The notes under the pieces: model-generated
The model's database searches: none
What the model saw: the letters and a program-made list of their open reading frames with translations, nothing else
Told to the model about the DNA's origin: nothing
Shown here: one piece after another, positions 17,204 through 25,091 of the stretch
Position numbering within the stretch: the stretch's first letter is position 1
Layout: each line of letters starts with the position of its first letter
From: Anaerolineales bacterium
GTDB taxonomy: Bacteria; Chloroflexota; Anaerolineae; Anaerolineales; UBA11579
Direction of reading: 5' to 3'
Assembly (NCBI GenBank): GCA_025808555.1
Contig: CP075526.1
Span: 434,001-498,000, forward strand
DNA length: 64,000 nt
Program-made: the position numbers and the translations under genes

Positions 17204-18103
17204 TCAGTCTAGAGCTAAGTAATAGACTGGCATTAGAGGCAAACGTTTCTGGGCCTCAGGGGATAAATTCTCAAAGTTCTTTACCCAAAGATCAAAGAAT
17301 TTACTTAGATTTATTAAAGTCACCAGTTTATTCTCCTGCCCACGAGCAGCTTCTTCTGCGTCCCTTGTGAACCCTGAAGACGAAACAAAGATGCCCACTC
17401 GGTCGGCTCCAATGACAGAAAGAAACTCTCGCAAATCCTTTGATGAGACGCTCTGAGAAGTCTTGTGTTTGACTTGAACAATGATCCGGGGCTTTTTCGC
17501 TCCTAGTGGGTCATTGAATGCCACAATATCAATCCCTTTGTCCGGCCCCGGAGGAGCAATCCAATCCACATGGTAGCCCATTGCCGTCAGCAAATCCCCA
17601 ACAAGGTTCTGAAAGTCATAAGGGTCCATTTCCAAGAGGAAATCACGGACTTGCTGCCAAGCTTGTTCCTGAGCTTCCTCTAAAGCAATTAAAGCCGTTG
17701 AAGCAGAAGGCTCCTCAAGTTCCCCACCGTCTTCTTCAGACAAAGTTTCTTGAGAGCTTGCCCACTTTTTATAAATGTCATACGCTGTTCGATAAAGTTT
17801 CTCGGGATCCACTATCGTTTCATTTGCTTTTCGACCTTCATCTGTCACTGTCCAGATACCCTTATCTTTATAGAGCCATCCAGCTTTGACGGTTGGAATC
17901 GTGGCAAATCGAACAATCTTTTCAAAACGTGGCCGATGACTTGGATCCGACGGATAGCTACCCCGCTCAAAATCAGTAAGCTCGATTCTCTTTCCTAATT
18001 CAGCGAGAATTGCTTTGGCGGGCATGCCTTCAGGTTTTTCAGCAAGTATTGCGAATACGATTTTTAGAAATTCGCCATTTCTCTTTGGAGTTATGTTAGC
18101 CAT
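17204..18103 (-). CDS. mrr: Mrr-type restriction endonuclease
   Basis: The 299-residue protein has an N-terminal winged-helix Mrr domain (about residues 1-100, with GWLYKDKGIWTVTDEG) and a C-terminal Mrr catalytic domain of the PD-(D/E)XK fold. Catalytic residues visible are D192 (DKGIDIVAF) and Q210-x-K212 (IIVQVKHK), preceded by the DFQNLVGDLL helix. Mrr-type enzymes cut methylated foreign DNA. No methyltransferase or specificity subunit is adjacent, as expected for a type IV enzyme. The gene is much more AT-rich than its neighbours and lies next to a tRNA gene, so it is probably acquired. Confidence 0.87.
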   Translation of the reverse strand: MANITPKRNGEFLKIVFAILAEKPEGMPAKAILAELGKRIELTDFERGSYPSDPSHRPRFEKIVRFATIPTVKAGWLYKDKGIWTVTDEGRKANETIVDPEKLYRTAYDIYKKWASSQETLSEEDGGELEEPSASTALIALEEAQEQAWQQVRDFLLEMDPYDFQNLVGDLLTAMGYHVDWIAPPGPDKGIDIVAFNDPLGAKKPRIIVQVKHKTSQSVSSKDLREFLSVIGADRVGIFVSSSGFTRDAEEAARGQENKLVTLINLSKFFDLWVKNFENLSPEAQKRLPLMPVYYLALD

Positions 18104-18128
18104 CGTTTTGTTTCCCTCATAAAAAAAG

Positions 18129-18212
18129 TAGCTCGGGTGGGAATCGAACCCACAAGAGGTTGCCCTCGGAGGATTTTAAGTCCCCTGCGTCTGCCAGTTC
18201 CGCCACCGAGCC
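18129..18212 (-). tRNA. tRNA-Leu (TAA anticodon)
   Basis: On the minus strand the cloverleaf begins GGCTCGGTGGCGGAAC and ends CCCGAGCTA, with a 7-bp acceptor stem (one G-U pair). The anticodon loop CTTAAAA gives TAA. A long variable arm (CGAGGGCAACCTCTTG region) is typical of leucine. The T-loop is GGGTTCGATTCCC. The CCA end is not encoded. Length is 84 nt. Confidence 0.95.
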
Positions 18213-18266
18213 GTGTGCGCATTCACGCAGCGGGCTATTTTAGCAGACTGCTAGCTCAAAACACTG

Positions 18267-18908
18267 CTAGCGCAGCTTGTTGAGGATAGCTGCATAGCGA
18301 GAGGCCAGGCGGATCAGCGGCCCGCTGGCGCGCTTGGTGTACTGCGCCCGCGGCATGGCCGCCCGCAGGCTGGCCGCATCCGTGAACTCTGGCACCTGCA
18401 TCGTCGCCCGCCCCACCTCGATCAGGGTATGCGCGTCCGAGCCGGCCGTGCCGCCCAGCTGAAAGCGGGCGGCAAAGCGCTCGGCGGCCTCGTTGTACGC
18501 CGGCAGGATGTTGCGCGCATTGAAGATCTCCACTGCGTCCACATACGGGGCGATCGCCTCCAGCGCCCGCAGCTCCCAGCCGCGGCGCGGGTCAAACGGG
18601 TGCGAGACGCTGATGTAGGCGGCCTGCTCACGCAGCAGGCGGATAGCCTCCATGGGCGGCAGGTCACGCGGCACCTCCTGGCTCACGAAGAAGGCCAGCA
18701 GCTCGCCCTGCTCGGTCATGATCTCCTGCCCCACAATAATGAGCTCCGGGGCCAGCTGCTGTGCCCGCACCGCTCCGCTGATGGTGTTATGGTCGGTCAC
18801 CACCAGGCGGTCGATCCCGCGCCGGCGGGCGGTCTTCACCAAGTCCTCCACACGCACGCGGCAGTCGCCGCTGGCGTCAGTATGGCAATGGGTTTCAACA
18901 GTGAGCAT
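18267..18908 (-). CDS. PHP-domain metal-dependent phosphoesterase
   Basis: The 213-residue protein has the PHP fold: HCHTDASGD near the N-terminus, VVTDHNTISGA, the Glu in IVGQEIMTEQGE, SHPFDPRRG and the final GTAGSDAHT. These are the expected metal ligands for hydrolysis of a phosphoester. The true substrate is unknown; relatives include histidinol phosphatase and 3',5'-phosphoesterases. The start at 18908 (MLTVETHCH) is chosen because TACAAT lies exactly 6 nt upstream; an ATG at 18929 would precede the promoter. Confidence 0.85.
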   Translation of the reverse strand: MLTVETHCHTDASGDCRVRVEDLVKTARRRGIDRLVVTDHNTISGAVRAQQLAPELIIVGQEIMTEQGELLAFFVSQEVPRDLPPMEAIRLLREQAAYISVSHPFDPRRGWELRALEAIAPYVDAVEIFNARNILPAYNEAAERFAARFQLGGTAGSDAHTLIEVGRATMQVPEFTDAASLRAAMPRAQYTKRASGPLIRLASRYAAILNKLR

Positions 18909-18914
18909 GCGAGC

Positions 18915-18920
18915 ATTGTA
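18915..18920 (-). promoter_or_regulatory. Leaderless -10 box (TACAAT) for the PHP gene
   Basis: Minus-strand TACAAT is followed by GCTCGC and then ATG, the 6-nt spacing seen at other genes here. Confidence 0.55.
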
Positions 18921-18934
18921 ACGGCTCATTTTCC

Positions 18935-18994
18935 GTCATTGCGAGGCGCAGGCTTGCCTGCGCACGAAGCGGCACATCGTGATGAGCAATCTGG
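18935..18994. repeat. Dispersed intergenic repeat, copy 2 (partial)
   Basis: It begins GTCATTGCGAGGCGCAGG and ends near GAGCAATCTGG, so only one half of the family is present. With the palindrome at 19045 and the 57-nt repeat at 19229 it fills the 380-nt gene-free stretch before psuG. Confidence 0.55.
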
Positions 18995-19044
18995 TTTACT
19001 TCAAGAGTGTTCCTGCCCGCTGGCAAGTACTCAGCAGTGACTCT

Positions 19045-19073
19045 GTAGGGGCGGGTCTAAGACCCGCCCCTAC
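19045..19073. repeat. Perfect 13-bp palindrome (GTAGGGGCGGGTC)
   Basis: GTAGGGGCGGGTC (19045-19057) and its reverse complement (19061-19073) flank a 3-nt loop. Hairpins of this type are common dispersed elements in GC-rich bacterial intergenic regions. No T run follows, so it is not an obvious terminator. Confidence 0.7.
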
Positions 19074-19228
19074 GCGGCCGTGAGGGCTTCCACTTAGGTG
19101 GCATGAATTCAAGCTCGTCCAGCAGCTTGACGCACCCTTGTCAGACACCCCACTCCGCGCTATAGATGCAGCATGCCCTCCGCAACCAGCATCCCGCACC
19201 CGGTCTGCAAGATCCCGAAACGCTCCCC

Positions 19229-19285
19229 AAAGTTGTTAGTAATATCTTTTAACCCCCTCCCCTATTCCAGCAACAATAACTTTTG
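19229..19285. repeat. 57-nt intergenic repeat, copy A
   Basis: The sequence starts AAAGTTGTTAGTAATATC and ends CAACAATAACTTTTG, an imperfect palindrome. It matches 31598-31654 with 54 of 57 identical positions and no gaps. Neither copy is inside a gene. Confidence 0.85.
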
Positions 19286-19310
19286 CCTTTAGAATCCCTG
19301 TGGTGAACTT

Positions 19311-20234
19311 ATGAAACTATCCGGCATGTTCAAACTCTCCCTCGAAGTCAGCCAGGCCATCCTGCACGGCCAGCCTGTGGTTGCCCTCGAATCGACCGTC
19401 ATCACCCACGGCCTACCCCGCCCGCAGAACCTGGAGCTGGCCCAGGCGCTCGAAGCCATCGTGCGCGCCGAGGGCGCCATCCCCGCCACCATCGCCGTCA
19501 TTGACGGCGAGCTGTGCGTGGGGCTGGACACCGCCCAGCTGGAGGCGCGCGCCAACGATCCTGAAGTCCGCAAGCTCAGCAGCCGAGACCTGGCCGCCGC
19601 CGTGGCCCAAAAGGCCAGCGGCGGCACCACCGTCGCGGCCACGCTGCGCATCGCCGCCAGCGCCCGCATCCGTGTCTTCGCCACCGGCGGTATCGGTGGC
19701 GTGCATCGGGGCGGGCACTGGGACATCTCGGCCGATCTGCCCGAGCTGGCCCGCCAGCCGCTGGTGCTGGTCTGCGCCGGCGCCAAAGCCATTCTCGACC
19801 TACCCGCTACGCTGGAGCAGTTCGAGACCCTCGGCGTGCCGGTGGTCGGCTATGGTACGGACGCTTACCCCGCCTTCTACTCCGTAGACAGCGGGCTCGC
19901 CACCAGCAACCGCGTGGAGGATGCCGCCGGGGCGGCCGCCCTGGCGCGGGCGCACTGGCAGCTGGGCGGCGGCGGCGTGCTGCTGGCCGCCCCGCCGCCG
20001 GCCGAGGCCGCCATCCCGCGCGACGAAGTGGAAGCCTGGATCACCCAGGCTCAAGCCGAGGCCAACGCGCAGGGCATCCGCGGCCAGGCCGTCTCGCCGT
20101 TCCTGCTGGCCCGCGTGGCCCAGCTCAGCGGCGGGCGCAGCCTGCAGGCGAACTTAGCGCTGCTCAAAAACAACGCCCGCATCGCCGCGGGCGTGGCCAA
20201 GGAGCTGGCTGAGGGCAGCCAGCAGCACGCCTGA
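19311..20234 (+). CDS. psuG: Pseudouridine-5'-phosphate glycosidase
   Basis: The 307-residue enzyme splits pseudouridine 5'-phosphate into uracil and ribose 5-phosphate. Family text includes VALESTVITHGLPRPQN, GGTTVAATLRIA, VFATGGIGGVHRG, a catalytic Lys in CAGAKAILDLPATLE, and GVPVVGYGTDAYPAFYS. No pseudouridine kinase (psuK) is adjacent. A TAGAAT box lies 15 nt before the ATG. An internal ATG at residue 6 is an alternative start. Confidence 0.93.
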   Translation: MKLSGMFKLSLEVSQAILHGQPVVALESTVITHGLPRPQNLELAQALEAIVRAEGAIPATIAVIDGELCVGLDTAQLEARANDPEVRKLSSRDLAAAVAQKASGGTTVAATLRIAASARIRVFATGGIGGVHRGGHWDISADLPELARQPLVLVCAGAKAILDLPATLEQFETLGVPVVGYGTDAYPAFYSVDSGLATSNRVEDAAGAAALARAHWQLGGGGVLLAAPPPAEAAIPRDEVEAWITQAQAEANAQGIRGQAVSPFLLARVAQLSGGRSLQANLALLKNNARIAAGVAKELAEGSQQHA

Positions 20235-21134
20235 TCAATTGGATGGCGCGGTGGCTGTGGGCTGGCGCGTATGCGTTGGGCTGGGCAGCGGCGTTGGTGT
20301 GCGCGTCGGGCTGGGCGTAAAGGTGGGCGTGGCCGAAGGCGTGGGCGTGCTTGTTGAAGGCTGGCCGGTCACATCAAAATTGCCCACCAGCTTCACATCG
20401 CTGCCCACGTACATCTCCACCTGGTAGCGGCCCGCCAGCCAGTCCTCGGCCGGGGCCAGCCACTCGGTGTAGCCATAGCCGCCCGTGCCGCCGTCCCACG
20501 GCTTGCTTTCGTAGTGCACCAGCTGGCCGTCGCGGTACCACAGCGCCGTCCACTGCACACCGGGCTGCATCTGGTCATAGCTGAACAGCGCATAGATGCC
20601 GGTGACCGGGTTCTCGAACACCAGCGCCGCGCCGATGGGCTGATAGGTGCTCAAGTTGATGTTGCGGGCGAAGACAAACGGGCTGAACACCTCGGCCCCG
20701 CTGGGTGTGACCTGGGATGTGAATTCGGCGGCGATCTCGCCCGGCAGCACCGGGATGGCCGAGGGGGACGGGGTCAGCGAGAACTGCAGCGTGGGCGTTT
20801 CACTGGGCGTCAGGGTTTCGGATGGCGTCAGCGACGGGGTGAAGGTGAGCGAAGGCGTGGGGCTCAGTGTTGGCGTGGCCGTCACCGGGAACACGGCGTA
20901 GGCGGTGCGCTCGCCGTTGAACCCGGTCCACGCCGAGGCGGCCAGCAGCACCATGCCGAAGACAATGTTGCGCCAGCCGGCAAAGACGCGTTGCTGGCGC
21001 ACACGGTAGAACGGCACATCATGGGAGGATTGGATGGAGCTGCGCCCGGACCATAAAGCATACACGCCGAAGAACAGCAAGACGAAGGTTGCCGCGCGTA
21101 TAAAACTCTGGATGTCCAGCGTGAACGAAGGCAC
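20235..21134 (-). CDS. Membrane-anchored protein with Thr/Pro/Ser-rich linkers
   Basis: The 299-residue product has an N-terminal membrane segment (LLFFGVYALW), a second hydrophobic segment around residues 50-65, then a repetitive TPTLSPTPSLTFTPSLTP-type linker. A compact domain of about 120 residues follows, with WTALWYRDGQLVHYESKPW and AGRYQVEMYVG, a beta-sandwich-like pattern seen in extracellular ligand-binding modules. It ends with another TPTP-rich tail. Function is unknown; it is likely exposed outside the membrane. The GTG at 21134 is chosen because TATAAT ends exactly 6 nt upstream. Longer frames run into an intergenic repeat. Confidence 0.7.
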   Translation of the reverse strand: MPSFTLDIQSFIRAATFVLLFFGVYALWSGRSSIQSSHDVPFYRVRQQRVFAGWRNIVFGMVLLAASAWTGFNGERTAYAVFPVTATPTLSPTPSLTFTPSLTPSETLTPSETPTLQFSLTPSPSAIPVLPGEIAAEFTSQVTPSGAEVFSPFVFARNINLSTYQPIGAALVFENPVTGIYALFSYDQMQPGVQWTALWYRDGQLVHYESKPWDGGTGGYGYTEWLAPAEDWLAGRYQVEMYVGSDVKLVGNFDVTGQPSTSTPTPSATPTFTPSPTRTPTPLPSPTHTRQPTATAPSN

Positions 21135-21140
21135 GGCGCG

Positions 21141-21146
21141 ATTATA
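21141..21146 (-). promoter_or_regulatory. Leaderless -10 box (TATAAT) before the GTG at 21134
   Basis: Minus-strand TATAAT is followed by CGCGCC and GTG. This decides the start of the membrane-anchored protein. Confidence 0.6.
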
Positions 21147-21181
21147 CGCGCCGCCATACCTAGCGGCTAGCAGCGCCATTT

Positions 21182-21275
21182 GTGCATCCCGAGCGGAGCG
21201 AGGGATCCTCGTTGGCATGGGTAACTGAAGTGCCACTCAGTCATCCCGAGCGTAGCGAGGGATCCTTTAGGGCAT
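21182..21275. repeat. Dispersed intergenic repeat, copies 3a and 3b (tandem halves)
   Basis: Two half-copies follow each other: GCATCCCGAGCGGAGCGAGG from about 21182 and GTCATCCCGAGCGTAGCGAG from 21240. They share the core TCCCGAGCGnAGCGAGGGATCC. They separate the divergent promoters of the membrane protein and the L,D-transpeptidase. Confidence 0.7.
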
Positions 21276-21340
21276 TTCAAGCACCAGCCAGTATGAACAT
21301 ACTCATACACCGTTCAGGTTCCGCCGTCGAGCCGGCTTGT

Positions 21341-21346
21341 TAGAAT
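21341..21346 (+). promoter_or_regulatory. Leaderless -10 box (TAGAAT) for the L,D-transpeptidase
   Basis: TAGAAT is followed by AGAAGC and ATG at 21353, again exactly 6 nt. Confidence 0.6.
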
Positions 21347-21352
21347 AGAAGC

Positions 21353-22408
21353 ATGCAAGACCAGCTCTCCCGCAAGGAATTCCTACAGCTCGGCGGCCTG
21401 GCCCTCGGTGGCCTGACCCTGCAGCCGCTGGCGCAGGCCAACCGCGGCCTGATGAGCGCCAGCAAGCCAAACGAAGCTACCGGCTTAGCCCGCGTGGCGG
21501 TCAAGGAGCTGCGCCTGTACAGCGAACCCTCCTACCAGAGCGATGTCGTCGCCACCCGCTCGCGTGACCAGCTCATCTACACCTTCGAAGAGTTCGAATC
21601 CGACCTGGGCCCAGATTTCAACCCGCGCTGGTACCGGGTAGACGAAGGCTACGCCCACACCGCCTACCTGCAACCCGTCGAAACCCAGCTCAACACGCCC
21701 CAAGTGCAGATCAACCCGGCCGGCGAACTGTTCGAGATCACCGTGCCACTCACCCAGTCCTACCGCTTCACCCGCGCCCGCGGCTGGGAGAAGCTCTACC
21801 GCCTCTACTACCTCTCCACCCACTGGGTCACCGCCATCACCGAGGGTCCGGATGGCGCCCTGTGGTACGAGATCACCGATGAGTTGCTCAAGATCACCTA
21901 TCACGTACTCGCCGAGCACATGCGCAAAGTGCCCGCCAGCGAACTGACCCCGATCAATGCCCACATCCCGCTGCACCAGAAACACGTCGAGGTCAGCATT
22001 CGCGAGCAGCGTCTGTGGGCCTACGAAGAAGGCGCCCTACTGATGGACACCAAGATCTCCACCGGAATCCCCTATCTGGTCAGCACCAACGGCATCCCGA
22101 CTGCCACGCCAAGAGGAACTTTTAGCGTCACTTCTAAAATGCCAGTACGCCACATGGGCGACGGCAACATCACCGCCGACGTGGAAGCCTACGAGCTGCC
22201 TGGCGTGCCGTGGGTCTCGTACTTCCACGAATGGGGTGTGGCTTTCCACGGCACCTACTGGCACGACAACTACGGCAACGAGATGAGCCACGGCTGCGTC
22301 AACATGAAGCCGCACGAGGCCAAGTGGTTGTTCCGCTGGCTCATGCCAGAGAGCCAGTATGGCGAAGTGCAATCCATTGGCCCGGGCACCCGCGTCGTGG
22401 TCAGCTAG
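21353..22408 (+). CDS. L,D-transpeptidase (YkuD domain) with Tat-like signal
   Basis: The 351-residue protein begins with SRKEFLQLGGLALGG, a Tat-type signal with RK in place of RR. A middle region (about residues 45-170) looks like an SH3-like cell-wall module (YSEPSYQSDVVATRSRDQL). The C-terminal YkuD domain carries the His in VAFHGTYWH and the catalytic C315 in SHGCVNM. It should form or remodel peptide crosslinks in the wall or attach proteins to it. It is monocistronic from a leaderless promoter. Confidence 0.88.
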   Translation: MQDQLSRKEFLQLGGLALGGLTLQPLAQANRGLMSASKPNEATGLARVAVKELRLYSEPSYQSDVVATRSRDQLIYTFEEFESDLGPDFNPRWYRVDEGYAHTAYLQPVETQLNTPQVQINPAGELFEITVPLTQSYRFTRARGWEKLYRLYYLSTHWVTAITEGPDGALWYEITDELLKITYHVLAEHMRKVPASELTPINAHIPLHQKHVEVSIREQRLWAYEEGALLMDTKISTGIPYLVSTNGIPTATPRGTFSVTSKMPVRHMGDGNITADVEAYELPGVPWVSYFHEWGVAFHGTYWHDNYGNEMSHGCVNMKPHEAKWLFRWLMPESQYGEVQSIGPGTRVVVS

Positions 22409-22454
22409 CGGGCGTATACTTAGCCGCCCATTCACCAGTACCAGAGAGGATGTC

Positions 22455-22991
22455 TTGAAGAAGCACTATGTAGCTGTTCTTGTTGTGCTTGCCGTGGCGC
22501 TGGCTGCGTGCAACAACGCCGGCGGCCGCTGGCACACCCACGAAGCCTACAGCCGCCCCACCCTGGCCGGCGGCACCGGTGCAACCTACTTCATGCTGCA
22601 CAACGCCACCGAAACCGATGACGCCCTGATCGGCGCCTCGTCTGACGTAGCCGAAACCGTCGAGATCCACCTCAGTGGCATGGTGGCGGATGGCGAAGCC
22701 GTCGAGAGCCAGCAAGCCGCCCATGACGAGCACGGCGAAGCCGGGCACGCTGAAGGCGAACATCCCATGGGCGAGACCGAAATGCACGACATGTCCAGCA
22801 TCGGCACGATGGTGAAGGTGGACCGCGTCGAGCTTGCCGCCAGCCATGAGATCGCTTTCGCGCCGGGCGGCTATCACATCATGCTCATCAACCTGCAGCG
22901 CGAGCTCAGCGCCGGCGACACCTTCGAGCTGACCCTGCATTTCGAACACGCCGAAGACCTCACCATCGAGGTCAAGGTGCTGGCTCCGTAG
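22455..22991 (+). CDS. PCuAC-type copper chaperone lipoprotein
   Basis: The 178-residue protein starts at TTG 22455, behind an AGAGGA ribosome site, and has a lipobox ending LAAC (C19). The mature part is a PCuAC (DUF461) domain that binds Cu(I) through His and Met: VEIHLSGM, then GGYHIML. Between them is a His/Met-rich insert (about residues 85-112, HDEHGEAGHAEGEHPMGETE) longer than in typical members. PCuAC proteins deliver copper to the CuA site of cytochrome oxidase, and the oxidase cluster lies directly downstream in convergent orientation. Confidence 0.87.
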   Translation: MKKHYVAVLVVLAVALAACNNAGGRWHTHEAYSRPTLAGGTGATYFMLHNATETDDALIGASSDVAETVEIHLSGMVADGEAVESQQAAHDEHGEAGHAEGEHPMGETEMHDMSSIGTMVKVDRVELAASHEIAFAPGGYHIMLINLQRELSAGDTFELTLHFEHAEDLTIEVKVLAP

Positions 22992-22998
22992 ACTGTTT

Positions 22999-23112
22999 GT
23001 CATTCCGAGCGCAGCGAAGCAATCGGGTTTCAAAAATTTTAGAGCGCAAACCCGGATTGCTTCGTCGGCTGAAGTTGCACGACATGCAACTTTCAGCATT
23101 CCTCGCAATGAC
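22999..23112. repeat. Dispersed intergenic repeat, copy 4 (full length)
   Basis: The 114-nt element begins GTCATTCCGAGCGCAGCGAA and ends CTCGCAATGAC, so its ends are inverted repeats. Internal arms GCAATCGGGTTT and AAACCCGGATTGC also pair. The element can fold as one long hairpin. Confidence 0.8.
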
Positions 23113-23126
23113 AAAACCTAAAATAA

Positions 23127-23151
23127 AACGGGCGCACGATGTGCGCCCGTT
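23127..23151 (-). terminator. Intrinsic terminator at the end of the cytochrome oxidase cluster
   Basis: AACGGGCGCAC and GTGCGCCCGTT pair over 11 bp with a 3-nt loop. On the minus strand TTTTATTTTA follows, so it serves the ctaA-ctaB gene. Two more hairpins (23176-23207 and 23214-23232) lie between it and the stop codon. Confidence 0.8.
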
Positions 23152-23234
23152 TGGCTACCACAAACGCTGCGTGGTGTTGCGTTACTCGGCGATAGCCGAG
23201 TAGCAACGCCAACGCGTGGGCGCAGCCCACGCAA

Positions 23235-25091
23235 CTATACCAACGCGTCAACCACCAAAGCCACAAACAGGAAGGCCAGGTACATGCTGGAGTAGCGGTA
23301 CATGCTCCAGGCGATCTTGTTGCTGCCCACTTTCCACACTTTCCAGGCCCAGTAAATGAGCCAGGCGCCCAACAGCACGGCGCACACCGCGTATACACCG
23401 CCTGCCATACCCAGGATCGGCATCAGCAGGGTCAGCGCCACCAGCTCCAGGGTATAGACCCAGATCTGCCAGCGGGTAGCCTTCTCGCCGCGCACCACCG
23501 GCAGCATGGGCACGCCGGCGCGGGCGTAATCGTTCTGCTTGACGAGGGCCAGCGCCCAGAAATGCGGCGGGGTCCACATGAAGACGATGGCGAACAGGAA
23601 CAGCGCCGGAATGCTGAGGTCGCCGGTGACGGCCGCCCAGCCCACCAGCGGTGGGATGGCGCCGGCGCCGCCGCCGATGACGATGTTCTGCACGGTGGCG
23701 TGCTTGAGCCACAGGCTGTACAGCACGATGTAATACAGCATACCGGTCAAGGTGAGCAGCGCGGCTAGCAGGTTGACGAAGCCCGCCATGATATAGAACG
23801 AAACGACCAGCGCACCCAGGCCGAAGGCGTAGCCTTCGGCGGGGGTTAGGCGGCCAGCGGCAATGGGCCGCCGCGCCGTGCGCGTCATATGCTGGTCGAT
23901 CTCGCGGTCAATGTATTGGTTGATGGCGCCGCTGCCGCCCGCCGCCAGCGCACCGCCCAGCATCGTCCAGAACGTGAGCGAGAGCGAAGGCAAGGCTTTG
24001 CCAGCCACCACCATGCCAGCGTAGGTGGTCACCAGCAGCAGGGCCACGATAATGGGTTTGGTGAGCAGCACAAAATCGGCCAGTCGCTGCTTGCGGTTGA
24101 CCGGCTTGGCCGCCTCGCGCTCCTCGTCTTGCGTGGTGCGGCCAGCCAGGCCGACCAGAACGACGAGCACGACCATCATCGCCCACACCGCCGCGGCCGT
24201 GGCCACGTGCAGGCCGAGCAAATAGATGGGGAATTGCATGCTGACCTTGAGCGCCCCCACCAAGACTTGGGCGAAGTAAAGCACGACGGTCAGCGTGGCG
24301 GCCGACAGGATGCCGCGCTGAGTGCGCTGGGTGCGCCAGGCGGCGCGCAGCAGCATCACAATATGCACGGTGAGCAAGGCCACGATAAGACGATGGAACA
24401 TATGCAGCCAGCCGAGCGGATGGCTAGGGATAAGCTCGCCGTTGCACAGTGGCCAGCCGGAGCAGGCATAGGTTGCGCCCTCAGCGGCGGTGAAGGCCCC
24501 ACTGACCAGCACAATGAACAGGCCGATCACGCCACCCATAGCCAGGCGCGCAAAGCGGCTGCGGAAGACCAGCTTATCGGCCTGCTGGGGTTGAGCATGC
24601 AGGCGGAAGGCGGTCACCGTAGCCAGGATGAGCAGCGCCAGCAGCAGGAAGGCGGTGCCGAGGTGGACGGCTACGATGTACGGCGGCAGCTCCTGCAAAA
24701 CGACGATGGCCCCCAAGGCGCCCTGGATGGCCAGGATCGGCAGCGACCAGAACAAGGGGGACCAGATCAGGCGCACGCTGCGGAAGCGACGCCAGGCGAA
24801 GAAGGCCGAGAGCAGAATGAGCGGTGAGGTGATGGCCGAAGCCCAAAAACGATGGCTGAACTCGATCTGCGCTTCGATCTGCGGCGGCGGCAGGATACGG
24901 CCAAAGCAGGTGGGCCAATCAGGGCAACCCAGGCCGGAGCCGGTGACGCGCACGATGCCGCCGATGACGATCAGCAGGAAGGTGGAGATGGCCGCGGCCA
25001 GCACCAGATAGCGAAAGTTGCCCACCACCAGTTTGGGGGCAGCCTTGCGCACAGCCTTTTTCTTTGCTGCTTTTTTCTTCGTTGGGCTCAT
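23235..25091 (-). CDS. ctaAB: Fused haem A synthase-protohaem IX farnesyltransferase (CtaA-CtaB)
   Basis: The 618-residue membrane protein joins two enzymes of haem A synthesis. Residues about 25-320 are a COX15/CtaA domain with EFSHRFWAS, HLGTAFLL, HMFHRLIVA and HVATAAAVW histidines and two Cys pairs (CPDWPTC, CSGWPLC). Residues about 345-618 are a COX10/CtaB prenyltransferase with NQYIDREIDQHMTRTARRP and the second Asp-rich region DYARAGVPMLPVVRG. The N-terminus is Lys-rich (KKKAAKKKAVRKAAPK). ATG at 25091 overlaps the SURF1 stop codon (ATGA); a longer frame has no support. The order haem O synthesis then oxidation is inverted in the fusion. Confidence 0.93.
   Translation of the reverse strand: MSPTKKKAAKKKAVRKAAPKLVVGNFRYLVLAAAISTFLLIVIGGIVRVTGSGLGCPDWPTCFGRILPPPQIEAQIEFSHRFWASAITSPLILLSAFFAWRRFRSVRLIWSPLFWSLPILAIQGALGAIVVLQELPPYIVAVHLGTAFLLLALLILATVTAFRLHAQPQQADKLVFRSRFARLAMGGVIGLFIVLVSGAFTAAEGATYACSGWPLCNGELIPSHPLGWLHMFHRLIVALLTVHIVMLLRAAWRTQRTQRGILSAATLTVVLYFAQVLVGALKVSMQFPIYLLGLHVATAAAVWAMMVVLVVLVGLAGRTTQDEEREAAKPVNRKQRLADFVLLTKPIIVALLLVTTYAGMVVAGKALPSLSLTFWTMLGGALAAGGSGAINQYIDREIDQHMTRTARRPIAAGRLTPAEGYAFGLGALVVSFYIMAGFVNLLAALLTLTGMLYYIVLYSLWLKHATVQNIVIGGGAGAIPPLVGWAAVTGDLSIPALFLFAIVFMWTPPHFWALALVKQNDYARAGVPMLPVVRGEKATRWQIWVYTLELVALTLLMPILGMAGGVYAVCAVLLGAWLIYWAWKVWKVGSNKIAWSMYRYSSMYLAFLFVALVVDALV

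Noticed and set aside
19045-19073. Terminator of the PHP gene
   Set aside because: No T run on either strand and it lies upstream of the PHP gene, not after its stop.
20235-21236. Upstream start of the membrane-anchored protein at 21236
   Set aside because: The added N-terminus translates a dispersed repeat and precedes the promoter; the GTG at 21134 fits the leaderless pattern.
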